Shown in pieces: positions 42,974 to 52,732 of a DNA stretch of 64,000 nucleotides. The stretch covers positions 248,001 to 312,000 of the forward strand of contig CALODM010000035.1 in the NCBI GenBank assembly GCA_942492125.1. The letters are read 5' to 3'. The stretch comes from BCD1 sp942492125 (GTDB lineage Bacteria > Bacteroidota > Bacteroidia > Chitinophagales > Saprospiraceae). The stretch's first letter is position 1; each line of letters opens with the position of its first letter. Made by a program: the position numbers and the translations under genes. The notes under the pieces were generated by a model, which saw nothing but the letters and a program-made list of their open reading frames with translations, did not search any database and was not told the DNA's origin.

Positions 42974-44317
42974 ATGAAAAATTTTAACATCCGACTGTTA
43001 AGCTTAACTTTTCTATTGCTTTTTGCACTCACCACCATTTTTTCACAAAATTCATCTTCCGAAAAGGCCATCATTATTCAAAAAGTAGAAAATGATGACG
43101 GAACAGTAACCACAGTAAAAAAAGTCTTTGAAAACAAAGGGGAACTCAAAGAGTATCTCCATCAATTGGGAGATATTAAGGCTCAAGATGTCGATCTGCA
43201 CTTTGTGACAGAAGACAGCGAGGGTGAAAACCTCTCCGAAGACGATATGCTGTTTTATTTTCGGAAGGCGAATAATAAAAATAGTGAAGTCGTTAAGGAA
43301 TTAGAAGCACTGAAGGTATATATGTCTGACGACTTTACGGACATCCATCTTGCGGAAGCACCTCAGACAGAAAAAGAAAAAGTTACCCGTCCTTTGCTTG
43401 GTGTTTATGCAGACGAATCATCAAATGGTCAAGGACTTTTACTGACTGGAGTTGTCAGCGGTAAAGGCTCGCAGGCAGCAGGGCTTCAGTCTGGGGACGT
43501 TGTCACTAAAATAAATGGTCAGGATATCAATAATATTTATGACCTGAGAAATGTACTGAATCTCTGTCAGCCCGGAGAATCTGTAAAAGTTACCTACCAG
43601 AGAGCCGGAGAATCCAAAACCGTTAATGTTGTTTTGTCAGAAACGACCACCTGGCAAAAAAAACGTAACCCGTGTCAAGTATTTATTGGAGTAGAGTTGG
43701 GTGGTCATAATTTCTCGGGCCGGGGAGTCAATGTGGATCGAATCATTCCGGGGTGGCCAGCAGCAGCAGCTGGCATAAGAGCCGGAGATGTGATCCTTGC
43801 CCTGGATGATGTCGAAGTCAATAATCACAATGATCTTTTGATTGAACGCAACAAGCACAATTCCGGGGATTATTTCACCTTGTCAATACTCCGAAAAGGA
43901 ATGGAGATGGATATCGATGCACAGTTTTTGACTTGCCCGGAAGAAACAACTGCTTCCACAGAAGAAGAAGCACCTGAAGTACTCAACAAAATTCCTGATG
44001 ATATTCCATTGACGGTAGAGAACAGTGCCCTGGATGAGGAAGTTGATGGAGCATTGAAGTTAGTGGCTTACAGAGCATTCCCAAATCCGACTTACGGTAA
44101 GATCAGGCTGCAATTCATCGCAGAAGAAGGACCGACCACGGTCAGAATAGTCGATGTTTCCGGAAAAGTGATTTACAGGGATGTTCTGAATCATTTTGAC
44201 GGGTATTACAATAAAGAAGTGGATATTAAAGATGGTAAGGCAGGAACCGTTGTCTTACAAATTCAACAGCAAGATAAAGTAGTTACAAAAAAATTGGTTT
44301 TAATGCCAAGAGCATAA
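42974..44317 (+). CDS. Secreted double-PDZ protein with T9SS sorting domain
   Basis: 447 residues with a signal peptide (about 1-24). Two PDZ domains: about residues 138-225 (LLGVYADESSNGQGLLL, SGDVVTKINGQDI) and about 230-320 (IGVELGG, IRAGDVILALDDVEV). No protease domain is fused. The C-terminus (last ~85 residues, AYRAFPNPTYGKIRLQF...) is a type A T9SS signal. It probably binds peptide C-termini at the cell surface or outside; the partner is unknown. Confidence 0.85.
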   Translation: MKNFNIRLLSLTFLLLFALTTIFSQNSSSEKAIIIQKVENDDGTVTTVKKVFENKGELKEYLHQLGDIKAQDVDLHFVTEDSEGENLSEDDMLFYFRKANNKNSEVVKELEALKVYMSDDFTDIHLAEAPQTEKEKVTRPLLGVYADESSNGQGLLLTGVVSGKGSQAAGLQSGDVVTKINGQDINNIYDLRNVLNLCQPGESVKVTYQRAGESKTVNVVLSETTTWQKKRNPCQVFIGVELGGHNFSGRGVNVDRIIPGWPAAAAGIRAGDVILALDDVEVNNHNDLLIERNKHNSGDYFTLSILRKGMEMDIDAQFLTCPEETTASTEEEAPEVLNKIPDDIPLTVENSALDEEVDGALKLVAYRAFPNPTYGKIRLQFIAEEGPTTVRIVDVSGKVIYRDVLNHFDGYYNKEVDIKDGKAGTVVLQIQQQDKVVTKKLVLMPRA

Positions 44318-44341
44318 CATATAAAGCTATAGACTATATTG

Positions 44342-44373
44342 GCCCATGCCTCACCGGCGTGGGTCTTTTTTTT
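44342..44373 (+). terminator. Rho-independent terminator
   Basis: GCCCATGC (44342-44349) pairs with GCGTGGGT (44357-44364), then C and eight T. Confidence 0.75.
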
Positions 44374-44420
44374 AGGTAGGGCAGAGGGAAGTAAAAAGAA
44401 TTTTCCAACAGAATGTTACC

Positions 44421-44660
44421 TTGTTTCTTGCCAAGGAAATGCAATTTGAAAATGCTCAGGTCATTGGAAAAACCACAGTTTTTACAAACAGCGAAAAACG
44501 AATTGAGGTTGTAATTTTTGGAGAACCAGTATCTCAGGAACTTATTGATCGGGCAGAAAAAAGACTGCCGCAATACAGCCTGAACAATACTGTCCTTATT
44601 GTGTACGGTTGGCTTAAAGCCAGAATGAAAACGGAAGCTTTGAAATTGATTACTGAATGA
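44421..44660 (+). CDS. Small ORF, possible DUF389-related fragment
   Basis: The frame is open from about 44382 after a TAG; a TTG at 44421 and an ATG at 44439 are possible starts, giving 79 or 73 residues. Sequence such as FENAQVIGKTTVFTNSEKR and VSQELIDRAEKRLPQYSL resembles a soluble C-terminal segment of larger membrane proteins of the DUF389 kind, but the match is from memory and weak. No membrane segment is left. It could be a real small protein or a gene remnant. Confidence 0.35.
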   Translation: MFLAKEMQFENAQVIGKTTVFTNSEKRIEVVIFGEPVSQELIDRAEKRLPQYSLNNTVLIVYGWLKARMKTEALKLITE

Positions 44661-44819
44661 CCTATTAGTAAATTCAGTTAGGCATAGTATACCCCCATAA
44701 AAAATTCCATTTTATCGTTTTTCATTCGACAGGGAGCTTTACTGCTTTTTTTATTCTGTACAGTTCACTATTTTGTGTATTGGAAATATTTGATTTTTTC
44801 ATAATCAAAACGGAATGTT

Positions 44820-45596
44820 ATGAATCGCTGGAATCTAAAAGGAAAGAAGGCTTTAGTCACCGGTGGGACTAAAGGAATTGGAGCAGCCATCGTAAAAGAA
44901 TTTTTAAACCTGGGGGCTGAAGTCTGCATCGTATCCAGAACCATTGAGGATATCGATGAACAGATTGCCGAATTCCACGGATCTCAATATCGGTTAATTG
45001 GCTTTGAAGCTGATGTTTCAGATCCTGATGAACGTAAGCGCCTCTTTGAGTTTGTTGAACACGAATGGTCCCAATTGGATATTCTGGTCAATAATGTTGG
45101 GACAAACATTCGCAAAAATGCCGAGGATTATTCTTTTGAGGAATATCAGAAGATCATGGATACCAACCTCACCTCCTGCTTTGATCTTTCCGTCAAATTT
45201 TACCAATTACTCAAACAGAGTCCTGGGAGCTGTATTGTCAACATATCTTCCGTTGCCGGAATTTTACACCTCCAGACAGGAGCTGTATACGGAATGACAA
45301 AGGCTGCGATGAATCAATTATCGAGAAATCTCGCCTCCGAATGGGCAGCTGATGGAATTCGCGTCAATAGTGTGGCCCCGTGGTATATTCAAACACCTTT
45401 GGCAGAGACTGTACTCAAAAAAGCCTCTTATAAATCTGAGGTCCTTAGACGCACCCCGATGAACCGGGTAGGGGTTCCCGAAGAAGTAGCTGCCGTAGTA
45501 GCCTTTCTATGCATGCCCGCAGCGGCTTATGTCACCGGACAATGTATCAGCGTTGACGGAGGATTCACTGCCTACGGGTTTAATCCCGGAAGTTGA
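44820..45596 (+). CDS. SDR-family oxidoreductase, tropinone reductase-like
   Basis: 258 residues, classical short-chain dehydrogenase: TGGTKGIGAAI (cofactor motif, residues 15-25), NNVGTN (about 90), catalytic Ser in NISSVAG, YGMTKAAMNQL (YxxxK) and a C-terminal ISVDGGFTAYGF typical of tropinone reductase-like SDRs. It oxidises or reduces a small alcohol or ketone with NAD(P)(H); the substrate is unknown. The following stretch 45597-45930 is AT-rich with no supported gene. Confidence 0.9.
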   Translation: MNRWNLKGKKALVTGGTKGIGAAIVKEFLNLGAEVCIVSRTIEDIDEQIAEFHGSQYRLIGFEADVSDPDERKRLFEFVEHEWSQLDILVNNVGTNIRKNAEDYSFEEYQKIMDTNLTSCFDLSVKFYQLLKQSPGSCIVNISSVAGILHLQTGAVYGMTKAAMNQLSRNLASEWAADGIRVNSVAPWYIQTPLAETVLKKASYKSEVLRRTPMNRVGVPEEVAAVVAFLCMPAAAYVTGQCISVDGGFTAYGFNPGS

Positions 45597-45934
45597 TTTT
45601 GGCTGATATTATATCTAAAAAACAATTGTTTTACACCTTTGGTTTCCGCCAGATTTATGTTGCAAACGGAGCTTGGAAAAAGGCTGATTTAAGTCATTGT
45701 TTTGTGTTGATTTTCGTCATTGAAAAGCTGGATATATTTTCTGAATATTCGAGCAATGGCAAATTATATTCTGAATCAAATGAAGAAACCTTCATGTTTT
45801 TGTCATAAATTTTGATCTGGTTGGTTTTTTTGTTGATAAATTTTACAAATTCAGAAATTTTCAGTCATTGATATTCTTTGAAATATGCTCTTGAAGGCCA
45901 GAGACAAGAATAGCATAAACACAGAACTAACCGG

Positions 45935-45981
45935 GACAAAAGATTCAATTTACTCCGTACTATTCCCCATCGTTTTGTCCG
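45935..45981. promoter_or_regulatory. Inverted repeat and possible promoter upstream of the hydrogenase operon
   Basis: GGACAAAA (45935-45942) and TTTTGTCC (45974-45981) form an 8-bp inverted repeat with a 31-nt gap. The TTTG in the right arm could serve as a -33 element with a weak AT-rich -7 sequence (TATTTTAT) about 17 nt later. An operator or promoter role for hoxF is an inference. Confidence 0.3.
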
Positions 45982-46069
45982 CTAGGTGCATAATTATTTT
46001 ATTCTTTTACTGGCTTTGAGTCAAGGCAGTTCAATTCTTTATTGTTTACTGTTTGCAAAATAGTTTATT

Positions 46070-47806
46070 ATGGCGGCAAATCGATTGAGACACGACAGAA
46101 CACAAATCCTTAATTATCTCTGGGAATTGCAGGATGACAAAGGTTACATTAGTGATTCTGATGTCAGCAGGCTTTCCCGGGAATTAAATTTTTCTGTAGT
46201 GGAAGTGGAGGGCATCCTGTCCTTCTATCATTTCTTTCACCGGACTCCTACAGGTAAATTCCTGATTTATCTGAACAACAGTATGGTTTCCGAAATTATG
46301 GGATTCGAGAAGGTAAAAGAAGCCTTCGAAAAAGAAACCGGGGCGAAGTTCGGAGGGGTTGATCCAACAGGGACTTTCAGCCTTTTCGAAACCTCTTGTA
46401 TTGGATTAAGTGATCAGGAACCTGCAGCCCTCATTAACTTCCAACCATTCGTAAACCTGACACCGGCTAAAGTTAAAAAAATAATCACCGCACTTCGGGA
46501 GGGAGAAGACCTGGAAGACATTAAAGATGAGGTGGTCGATAATACCTACGCATTGACCGAGGACCCAATTTTGCTTCGTCCATACACTATCGGAGCTGCA
46601 TTGAAAAAAATGCTGAAATTAAGTCCGCAGCAAGTAATTGAGGTTGTCAAAGCTTCTGGATTGTCCGGTATGGGTGGGGCGTTTTTTCCAACAGGTGTCA
46701 AGTGGCAATTCTGTCGTCGCAATGAATCTTTCCAAAAATATGTAATCTGTAATGCAGACGAGGGAGAACCCGGAACCTTTAAGGATCGAATCCTGCTCAA
46801 TCAATATCCGGGAAGACTCATTGAAGGAATGATCATTGGGGGATATGCAGTCGGAGCCTCAAAAGGTATCATTTACCTCAGAGCGGAATACCGTTTTTTG
46901 AAGGAAAAACTAGAAGCCACACTTGAGAAATTCCGGGATATTGGCCTGCTTGGAGAGAACATTCTGGGCAGAGATGATTTAGACTTCGATATTCGGATTC
47001 AAATCGGAGCTGGTGCCTATATATGCGGCGAAGAAACAGCGCTTATTGAATCTCTTGAAGGAGAAAGAGGAGGGCCACGAACCAAGGTATATTTCCCTGT
47101 TGAAAAAGGCTTGTACAATAAACCTACTATTGTCAATAATGTAGAAACCTTCTCAGCCGTGGCCAGCATCATCGAACTGGGCGCTGAAAACTTCAATAGC
47201 CGTGGTACGCAGGGCTCTAAAGGTACCAAGCTGATATCCATTTCAGGGCATTGCAGAAAACCCGGTGTATATGAAATTGAATGGGGAATAAAAATAAAAG
47301 ACATCCTGAAAGCCTGTGGTGCCAAGAATCCTCATTTTATTCAAATCAGCGGTCCTTCAGGTCTGCCAATCCGGGGAACGGAAGTTGAACGGACAATCTG
47401 TACGGAAGACCTGCTTTGCGGTGGATCTTTCATGATCTTCGATTCCAAAACGGATGTTTTTGACATTCTTACCAATTTTTCCAATTTCTTTATCAACGAA
47501 TCCTGTGGATTATGCACACCATGTAGAGCCGGAAATTTCCTTGTGGGCGAAAAATTAGCCCGTATCAAAGCGGGAAAGGAGCAGAAAAAGGTGCTTGCAG
47601 AAATTAATAGCTGGAGTAAAATCATTCAGGATGCCAGTCGTTGTGGCCTGGGAAAGACATCAACCAAATTCCTGATAGAATCCATTGAAAAATTCCCTGA
47701 AGTTTTTGAGGAAAAACTGGTCAAGGATAAAAAAGAAAAAGAGTTTAATGTAACCGAAGCCACGCAGAGGTACCTTATTTACACCGAAAAAATTAATAAG
47801 TCATGA
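46070..47806 (+). CDS. hoxF: NAD-reducing hydrogenase diaphorase subunit HoxF
   Basis: 578 residues, NuoE-like plus NuoF-like domains in one chain, as in HoxF of the Cupriavidus soluble hydrogenase. The N-terminal NuoE-like domain (about 1-160) retains only one ligand-like Cys (SCIGLSDQEPA) and cannot hold a normal 2Fe-2S cluster. The NuoF part has the FMN/NADH motif GLSGMGGAFFPTGVKW and ICNADEGEPGTFKDR, and 4Fe-4S ligands Cys479, 482 and 485 (SCGLCTPCRAGN) plus Cys in SRCGLG. It transfers electrons between NADH and the hydrogenase module. It overlaps the next gene by 4 bp (ATGA), showing translational coupling. Confidence 0.95.
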   Translation: MAANRLRHDRTQILNYLWELQDDKGYISDSDVSRLSRELNFSVVEVEGILSFYHFFHRTPTGKFLIYLNNSMVSEIMGFEKVKEAFEKETGAKFGGVDPTGTFSLFETSCIGLSDQEPAALINFQPFVNLTPAKVKKIITALREGEDLEDIKDEVVDNTYALTEDPILLRPYTIGAALKKMLKLSPQQVIEVVKASGLSGMGGAFFPTGVKWQFCRRNESFQKYVICNADEGEPGTFKDRILLNQYPGRLIEGMIIGGYAVGASKGIIYLRAEYRFLKEKLEATLEKFRDIGLLGENILGRDDLDFDIRIQIGAGAYICGEETALIESLEGERGGPRTKVYFPVEKGLYNKPTIVNNVETFSAVASIIELGAENFNSRGTQGSKGTKLISISGHCRKPGVYEIEWGIKIKDILKACGAKNPHFIQISGPSGLPIRGTEVERTICTEDLLCGGSFMIFDSKTDVFDILTNFSNFFINESCGLCTPCRAGNFLVGEKLARIKAGKEQKKVLAEINSWSKIIQDASRCGLGKTSTKFLIESIEKFPEVFEEKLVKDKKEKEFNVTEATQRYLIYTEKINKS

Positions 47807-49074
47807 TGAACGAACTCATAAAGCTGAAAATAGATGGCAGGGAGATTGAAGCGATTGAAGGTCGGCCTTTGGTCGAGGTAGCGAGAGAGAACGGGATCAA
47901 CATACCAACCCTCTGCCATTTTAAAGAAATATACCCTCCACTGGCAACCTGCCGTATCTGTACTTGTAAGATTAACGGCAGAATGGATACCGCCTGTACC
48001 ACCAATGTGCGTCAAGGTATGGAGGTGGATGTGAGCTCTCCGGAAGTTGCTGATATTCGCAAGGCCATTGTAGAAATGCTTTTCGCAGAAGGAAATCATA
48101 ATTGCCCGGGTTGTACCAAAAGTGGTAACTGTGATTTGCAACGCAGGGGATATGAAATGGGATTGTCCATTTCCCGTTTCCCTCATTTATTCAAGCAACG
48201 TCCAAGGGACTTTGGTCCTGAAAGGATATTCATGGAACACAACCGATGTGTCCTGTGTAAACGCTGCATAGAATTGATCAAAACGGATGACGGCAAGAAT
48301 GTTTTTTCTTTCCAGAATCGGGGGCATAATGCATTGGTCGGCATCGATTATGAACTGGAAAAAGAACTTAGCGACGAGAAGGTGCTCCTCGCCAGGGATA
48401 TTTGTCCCGTCGGAGCTATTTTAGTCAAAAACAAATCAGGTGCTTCACCATTTGGTGGCAGAAAATTTGACCTGGACAAGAGTTTGAAATTTGTGCCGAC
48501 GGAGGATTTAAAGATAAACCTGCCGAAGGATCGTAAGCCTGTGATTGCCACTACTTCACTGGCTGGTTGTTTCGGTTGTCACATGTCCATTTTGGATATC
48601 GATACCGAGATTCTCGACATCATCGAGCTGGTAGAATTCAACAAGTCTCCCCTGACCGATATTAAGAAGTTCAGCAAGCACTGTGATATAGGAATCATTG
48701 AAGGAGGAGTAGCCAATGATGAGAACGCAGAGGTGCTCAAAGCCTTCCGCGAAAAATGTGATATTCTCGTCGGACTTGGTGAATGCTCGATTTGGGGTGG
48801 ATTACCAGCAATGCGAAATACGGTTCCCCTTGAAGAATGTCTTGAAGAGGCTTATCTGGGGTCGGTAACCAGCGAACCGGGGGCTCACATCATCCCTCGA
48901 GGGGAGGATATACCCAAATTGTTTGATAAGGTTTACTCAACGAACGATGTCGTTAAAATCGATTACTTTATTCCAGGGTGCCCGCCAAATGCAGAGCATA
49001 TCTGGAAAGTGATCAAGAGTATTCTCTCCGGAGAACAAATCCCAATTTCCTATACAGAATTCAAATACGATTAA
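47803..49074 (+). CDS. hoxUY: Fused HoxU-HoxY: diaphorase small subunit joined to NiFe hydrogenase small subunit
   Basis: 423 residues in one frame. Residues 1 to about 235 are HoxU: 2Fe-2S ligands in TLCHFKE...CRICTC...AACTT, His-ligated 4Fe-4S in HNCPGCTKSGNCDLQ, then NRCVLCKRCIE and ARDICPVGAIL. Residues about 245-423 are HoxY: proximal 4Fe-4S ligands Cys256 and Cys259 in AGCFGCHMS, GECSIWGG and FIPGCPPN. In Cupriavidus these are two adjacent genes of 234 and 209 residues; here the HoxU stop and HoxY start are absent. The fusion would tie the electron-transfer chain between the NiFe site and FMN covalently. It belongs to group 3d-type hydrogenases. Confidence 0.95.
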   Translation: MMNELIKLKIDGREIEAIEGRPLVEVARENGINIPTLCHFKEIYPPLATCRICTCKINGRMDTACTTNVRQGMEVDVSSPEVADIRKAIVEMLFAEGNHNCPGCTKSGNCDLQRRGYEMGLSISRFPHLFKQRPRDFGPERIFMEHNRCVLCKRCIELIKTDDGKNVFSFQNRGHNALVGIDYELEKELSDEKVLLARDICPVGAILVKNKSGASPFGGRKFDLDKSLKFVPTEDLKINLPKDRKPVIATTSLAGCFGCHMSILDIDTEILDIIELVEFNKSPLTDIKKFSKHCDIGIIEGGVANDENAEVLKAFREKCDILVGLGECSIWGGLPAMRNTVPLEECLEEAYLGSVTSEPGAHIIPRGEDIPKLFDKVYSTNDVVKIDYFIPGCPPNAEHIWKVIKSILSGEQIPISYTEFKYD

Positions 49075-49119
49075 CGCTTTCATGCCTTCGTTTTTTGAAT
49101 TAATTTAAAAGCAAATAAT

Positions 49120-50571
49120 ATGAAAAATAAAATAGTCATTGATCCGGTAACCAGGGTAGAGGGCCATGGAAAGGTTACCATCAATCTGGATGATAATGGA
49201 AAGGTAAAAGATTCTTTTTTTCACATCGTCGAATTCAGGGGATTTGAAAGATTTATCCAGGGGCATGGTTTTTGGGCTGTTCCGGTAATAGTTCAGCGTT
49301 TGTGCGGTATTTGCCCTGTAAGTCACCACCTCGCAGCAGCCAAAGCTATTGACCAGATCGTAGGGATTGACCCGGAGGATCTTTCTCCAACAGCCTCAAA
49401 GTTGCGAAAGTTATTGCATTACGGCCAGGTTTTCCAGTCACATGCTTTACACTTTTTTTACCTGGCGGCTCCCGATCTGCTTTTCGGGATAGATGCACCG
49501 GTTGAAAAAAGAAATGTGGTTGCAGTAGCTACCGAGCACAAGGCATTGGCGAAACAGGGAATCATTATGCGGAAATTCGGTCAGGAGATGATCCGTGCAA
49601 TTGCCGGTAAAAAAATCCACGGCATTGCTGCCGTTCCGGGTGGTGTTCACAAAAGCATGAGTGCCAAGGAAAGAGATTATTTCCTGAATGGCAAAGAAAT
49701 TGAATCCATCGATACCATGATCGACTGGTCGCTGGCTTCCATAGATTTTTTAAAAGAGTTTCACCTGGCCAATCAGGGATGGATGGACTCTTTTGCCAAT
49801 TATGACACCGGCCACCTGGGACTCGTAGGCAGGGATGGCTCTATGGAACTCTATGACGGTAACCTGAGGGCCATTGATGCAAAAGGAAGACTTACTTTGA
49901 ATGATATTCCTGACTTCCAATATGCGGATTATTTTGCTGAAGCAGTTAAGCCGTGGTCTTACATGAAATTCCCTTATATCAAGCATTTGGGTGAGCAGAA
50001 AGGCTGGAACAGGGTAGGACCATTGGCAAGGATAAATGTTTGTAACAGGATCAATACACCTCTGGCGGAAAAAGAACGCCAGGAATTCAAAGCTTACACT
50101 GGGAATAAACCGAATAACATGACCATGCATACTCACCTGGCCAGGTTGATCGAAGTCCTGCACTGTGCTGAGTTGATGAAGGAATTACTCCACGACGAAG
50201 ACATTATGGGAGATGAATTGGTTCGTAAAGGGATTCAGAGAGAACATGGCGTCGGTGTCATTGAAGCTCCACGGGGTACATTGATTCATGATTACGAAGT
50301 AGACAAATCAGGAAAAGTCCGCAAATGTAATCTCATCGTTTCAACAACCCATAATAATGCAGCAATGAACGAAGCTGTTAGTTGGGTAGCTAAAAAGATC
50401 TTTGACAAAAAACAGAAGGTTACAGATGTTATGTTGAATGAGATCGAAGTAGCCATCAGAGCTTATGATCCATGCCTGAGTTGTGCAACTCACGCCATGG
50501 GACAAATGCCTTTGCATGTTGAAATTATTGATTCAGAAGGAAATAAGATCGATGAAAAATTTAAATCATAA
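49120..50571 (+). CDS. hoxH: NiFe hydrogenase large subunit HoxH
   Basis: 483 residues. The NiFe site motifs are L1 RLCGICPVSH (residues 60-69; Cys62, Cys65) and L2 DPCLSCATH (Cys452, Cys455, His458). Twenty-five residues follow the His (starting AMGQMP), the C-terminal peptide removed by a maturation protease after metal insertion. It takes part in H2 oxidation or production with NAD(H) through HoxUY and HoxF. The gene follows hoxUY by 45 bp; no hyp maturation genes are in the window. Confidence 0.97.
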   Translation: MKNKIVIDPVTRVEGHGKVTINLDDNGKVKDSFFHIVEFRGFERFIQGHGFWAVPVIVQRLCGICPVSHHLAAAKAIDQIVGIDPEDLSPTASKLRKLLHYGQVFQSHALHFFYLAAPDLLFGIDAPVEKRNVVAVATEHKALAKQGIIMRKFGQEMIRAIAGKKIHGIAAVPGGVHKSMSAKERDYFLNGKEIESIDTMIDWSLASIDFLKEFHLANQGWMDSFANYDTGHLGLVGRDGSMELYDGNLRAIDAKGRLTLNDIPDFQYADYFAEAVKPWSYMKFPYIKHLGEQKGWNRVGPLARINVCNRINTPLAEKERQEFKAYTGNKPNNMTMHTHLARLIEVLHCAELMKELLHDEDIMGDELVRKGIQREHGVGVIEAPRGTLIHDYEVDKSGKVRKCNLIVSTTHNNAAMNEAVSWVAKKIFDKKQKVTDVMLNEIEVAIRAYDPCLSCATHAMGQMPLHVEIIDSEGNKIDEKFKS

Positions 50572-51022
50572 GAAAACCCTGATCATTGGGATAGGCAATA
50601 GCGGCAGGCAAGATGACGGACTTGGCTGGGCCTTCCTCGATAAGTTGCAAGTGCTTCCTGAGATGCAGGCGCAGTTGATTTACAGATACCAGCTCAATGT
50701 GGAAGATGCAGAACTGATTAAGGATGCTGACACCGTTGTTTTTGTCGATGCTTACAAGGGAGATGGACAGGATGGTTATTCCTTTCAGCCACTGGAAGCC
50801 GGTGGTACATTCGAATTTTCGAGCCACGCATTACAACCAGAAGTAGTTTTGGCACTTTGCCAGAGTCTCTACAATAAATATCCGAGCACTTACAGCTTTT
50901 GGATAAGGGGGTACGCATGGGAATTGAAAACCGGATTGACTGAAGAGGCCGAAAAAAATCTTCGGCAGAGCCTTGAATTTTTTGAAAAGATCCTTTTTGG
51001 CAATGTAATGGTGATGAAATAG
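50552..51022 (+). CDS. hoxW: Hydrogenase maturation protease HoxW
   Basis: 156 residues from ATG 50552, which overlaps the hoxH end by 20 bp; the frame stays open to 50483 but that part is within hoxH and not family-like. M52-family start LIIGIGNSGRQDDGLGWAFL (GIGN at 13-16, acidic Asp21-Asp22 at the metal-binding position) and a late His in SSHALQPEVVL. It removes the HoxH C-terminal peptide after nickel insertion. Last gene of hoxF-hoxUY-hoxH-hoxW. Confidence 0.9.
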   Translation: MKNLNHKKTLIIGIGNSGRQDDGLGWAFLDKLQVLPEMQAQLIYRYQLNVEDAELIKDADTVVFVDAYKGDGQDGYSFQPLEAGGTFEFSSHALQPEVVLALCQSLYNKYPSTYSFWIRGYAWELKTGLTEEAEKNLRQSLEFFEKILFGNVMVMK

Positions 51023-51235
51023 CCAAGGTTAATTCCAAAATTGTTTCAGGGTATTTCTATTGATCTTTAAAAATTAAATGTAGGAAACGTTAGATATCCC
51101 GGATTTCCAGTAATGGGAATTCGGGTTTTTTTTTGCAAACAAAAATCACCCCTTTTGGGTGAGTTTCTAATCTTTGATATTTTTATTTTTTATTTACCTT
51201 TAAGCAACAAACAAAAAGCCTATAAACAAGTTCAT

Positions 51236-52722
51236 ATGGGAAAAAAAGATAAAAAAAAATCTGTTCAGGAAAAATTGCAAAAGGCAATTGAACTTGAATT
51301 AGCCACCATACCTCCTTATTTAAGCGCCTATTACAGCATGCGGCCCGAAATAAACAAGGAATCAGCGGCTATCATTAAGAGTGTTATTGTCGAAGAGATG
51401 CTGCACCTGACCTTGGCTGCCAACCTTTTAATAGCAACGGGAGGGAAAGTCGCTTTACGAGAAGACAATATTCCTCATTATCCTTTGATGCTGGAGTTTG
51501 AGGATTATGAAACTTTTAACGACCGGGAATTTGAAGTAAACCTGGCCCCTTTCAGCAAAAAAACGGTCAATGTATTCATGCAAATTGAGTTGCCTGGCTG
51601 GCAACCTGAAGACGAATGGTTGAGTCCCAAGGGAAATTTCAAAGTGGAAGGTTATACCATTGGCCAGTTTTATGAAAGTATCCGAAAAGACCTGCTGGAA
51701 CTCTGTGAAGCTTTCGGGGAAAAGGAAGTATTCACTGGTGATCCAGGCCACCAGATCAATGAAAATTATTATTTGTCGGAAGAGGTACTTACTTGCGGTA
51801 AACGATATGGCCTCAGCGTCAAAAGTGATAGATGAAATAGTCGAGCAGGGAGAAGGTGCTACTGGAGAAAGTAAAGGGGAGAAAAAGGTATTGTTCAGTG
51901 AACTTGAAAAAGTAGCTCATTATTTCAGGTTTAGTGAAATTTATCACGAAAGATATTATCAGGCAGGAGATGATCCTCAAGTACCGCCAACCGAGAGAAA
52001 ATGCTGGTTAATTTTGAGAATGTCATCCTATAAAGCCTAATTGTAAATCAGGTGATTTCGAAGAAGGTTCTGAATTATGGGAACTGAATAACGAATTCAA
52101 TCGCCAATATTCTTCTATGTTACTTCAACTGGAAGAGGGATTCAATGGCCAGCCCAAAATGGTTTATTCTGCCATAATGAATGGAATCAAAGCCTTGAAT
52201 TTAGTCGCTACCAAAATGGTTAAAATACCCATCCCCGGAGACAAAAAGAGGCAGGTACGGTTCCCTGAGTTTCAGTGGCTGAATACCGCTGATTACAAAG
52301 CATGGAAAGTTGTTAAAACAGTTAAGCTCAATGCTCCGGCCAAAGAGGTTTGGAAGCAGGTAGGTGGTTTTTTCAACATGCACTCATGGCATCCTGATAT
52401 CACCAGAACAACCATTTTACCGGATCAGTTGGATGTAAATGCCATCCGCAGGCAGAAGACCTTAAAGGGGCAACCCAATGTGCTGGAGCAACTCACTTTC
52501 CTTGATAATGAGCAAATGTTTTATAAATATAAAGGCTATAAAGGCCCCTGGGGAGAAAAAGTCCGCGATTATTGTGCCGAATTCCGGGTTGTGGAAACCA
52601 AAGTGAATAAACAATGCATGGTTGTTTGGTCCTCAACTTTTTTCTACTCAAAGGATGTGGTTTCGAAATTTTATAAGCGTGGTCTTAAAGCTTTGAAAAA
52701 CGGTTTGATAAAGCATAATTAA
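51236..52722 (+). pseudogene. Ferritin-like/SRPBCC two-domain protein with three frame lesions
   Basis: The start is ATG 51236 (MGKKDKKK). The N-terminal part has the VioB/iminophenylpyruvate synthase-type ferritin-like domain (AIELELATIPPYLSAYYSMR, IVEEMLHLTLAANLL). The C-terminal part (from about 52290) is a SRPBCC/polyketide cyclase-like domain (VKLNAPAKEVWKQVGGF). Three lesions break it: a tandem ACTT duplication near 51787-51794 (+4), an AG duplication near 51994-51997 (+2) and loss of one C near 52027 (-1). Correcting all three gives a continuous protein of about 495 residues. Independent lesions of different kinds indicate a decayed gene rather than sequencing error. Confidence 0.85.
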
Positions 52723-52732
52723 AATATTTTTT

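Noticed and set aside
45593..45808. 71-codon open frame after the SDR gene
   Set aside because: No domain, no terminator or promoter, no neighbours; composition looks like random AT-rich sequence.
47017..47325. Open frames of 90-140 codons antisense to hoxF, hoxUY and hoxH
   Set aside because: They overlap strongly conserved enzyme genes and have no recognisable domains; they are by-products of codon composition.
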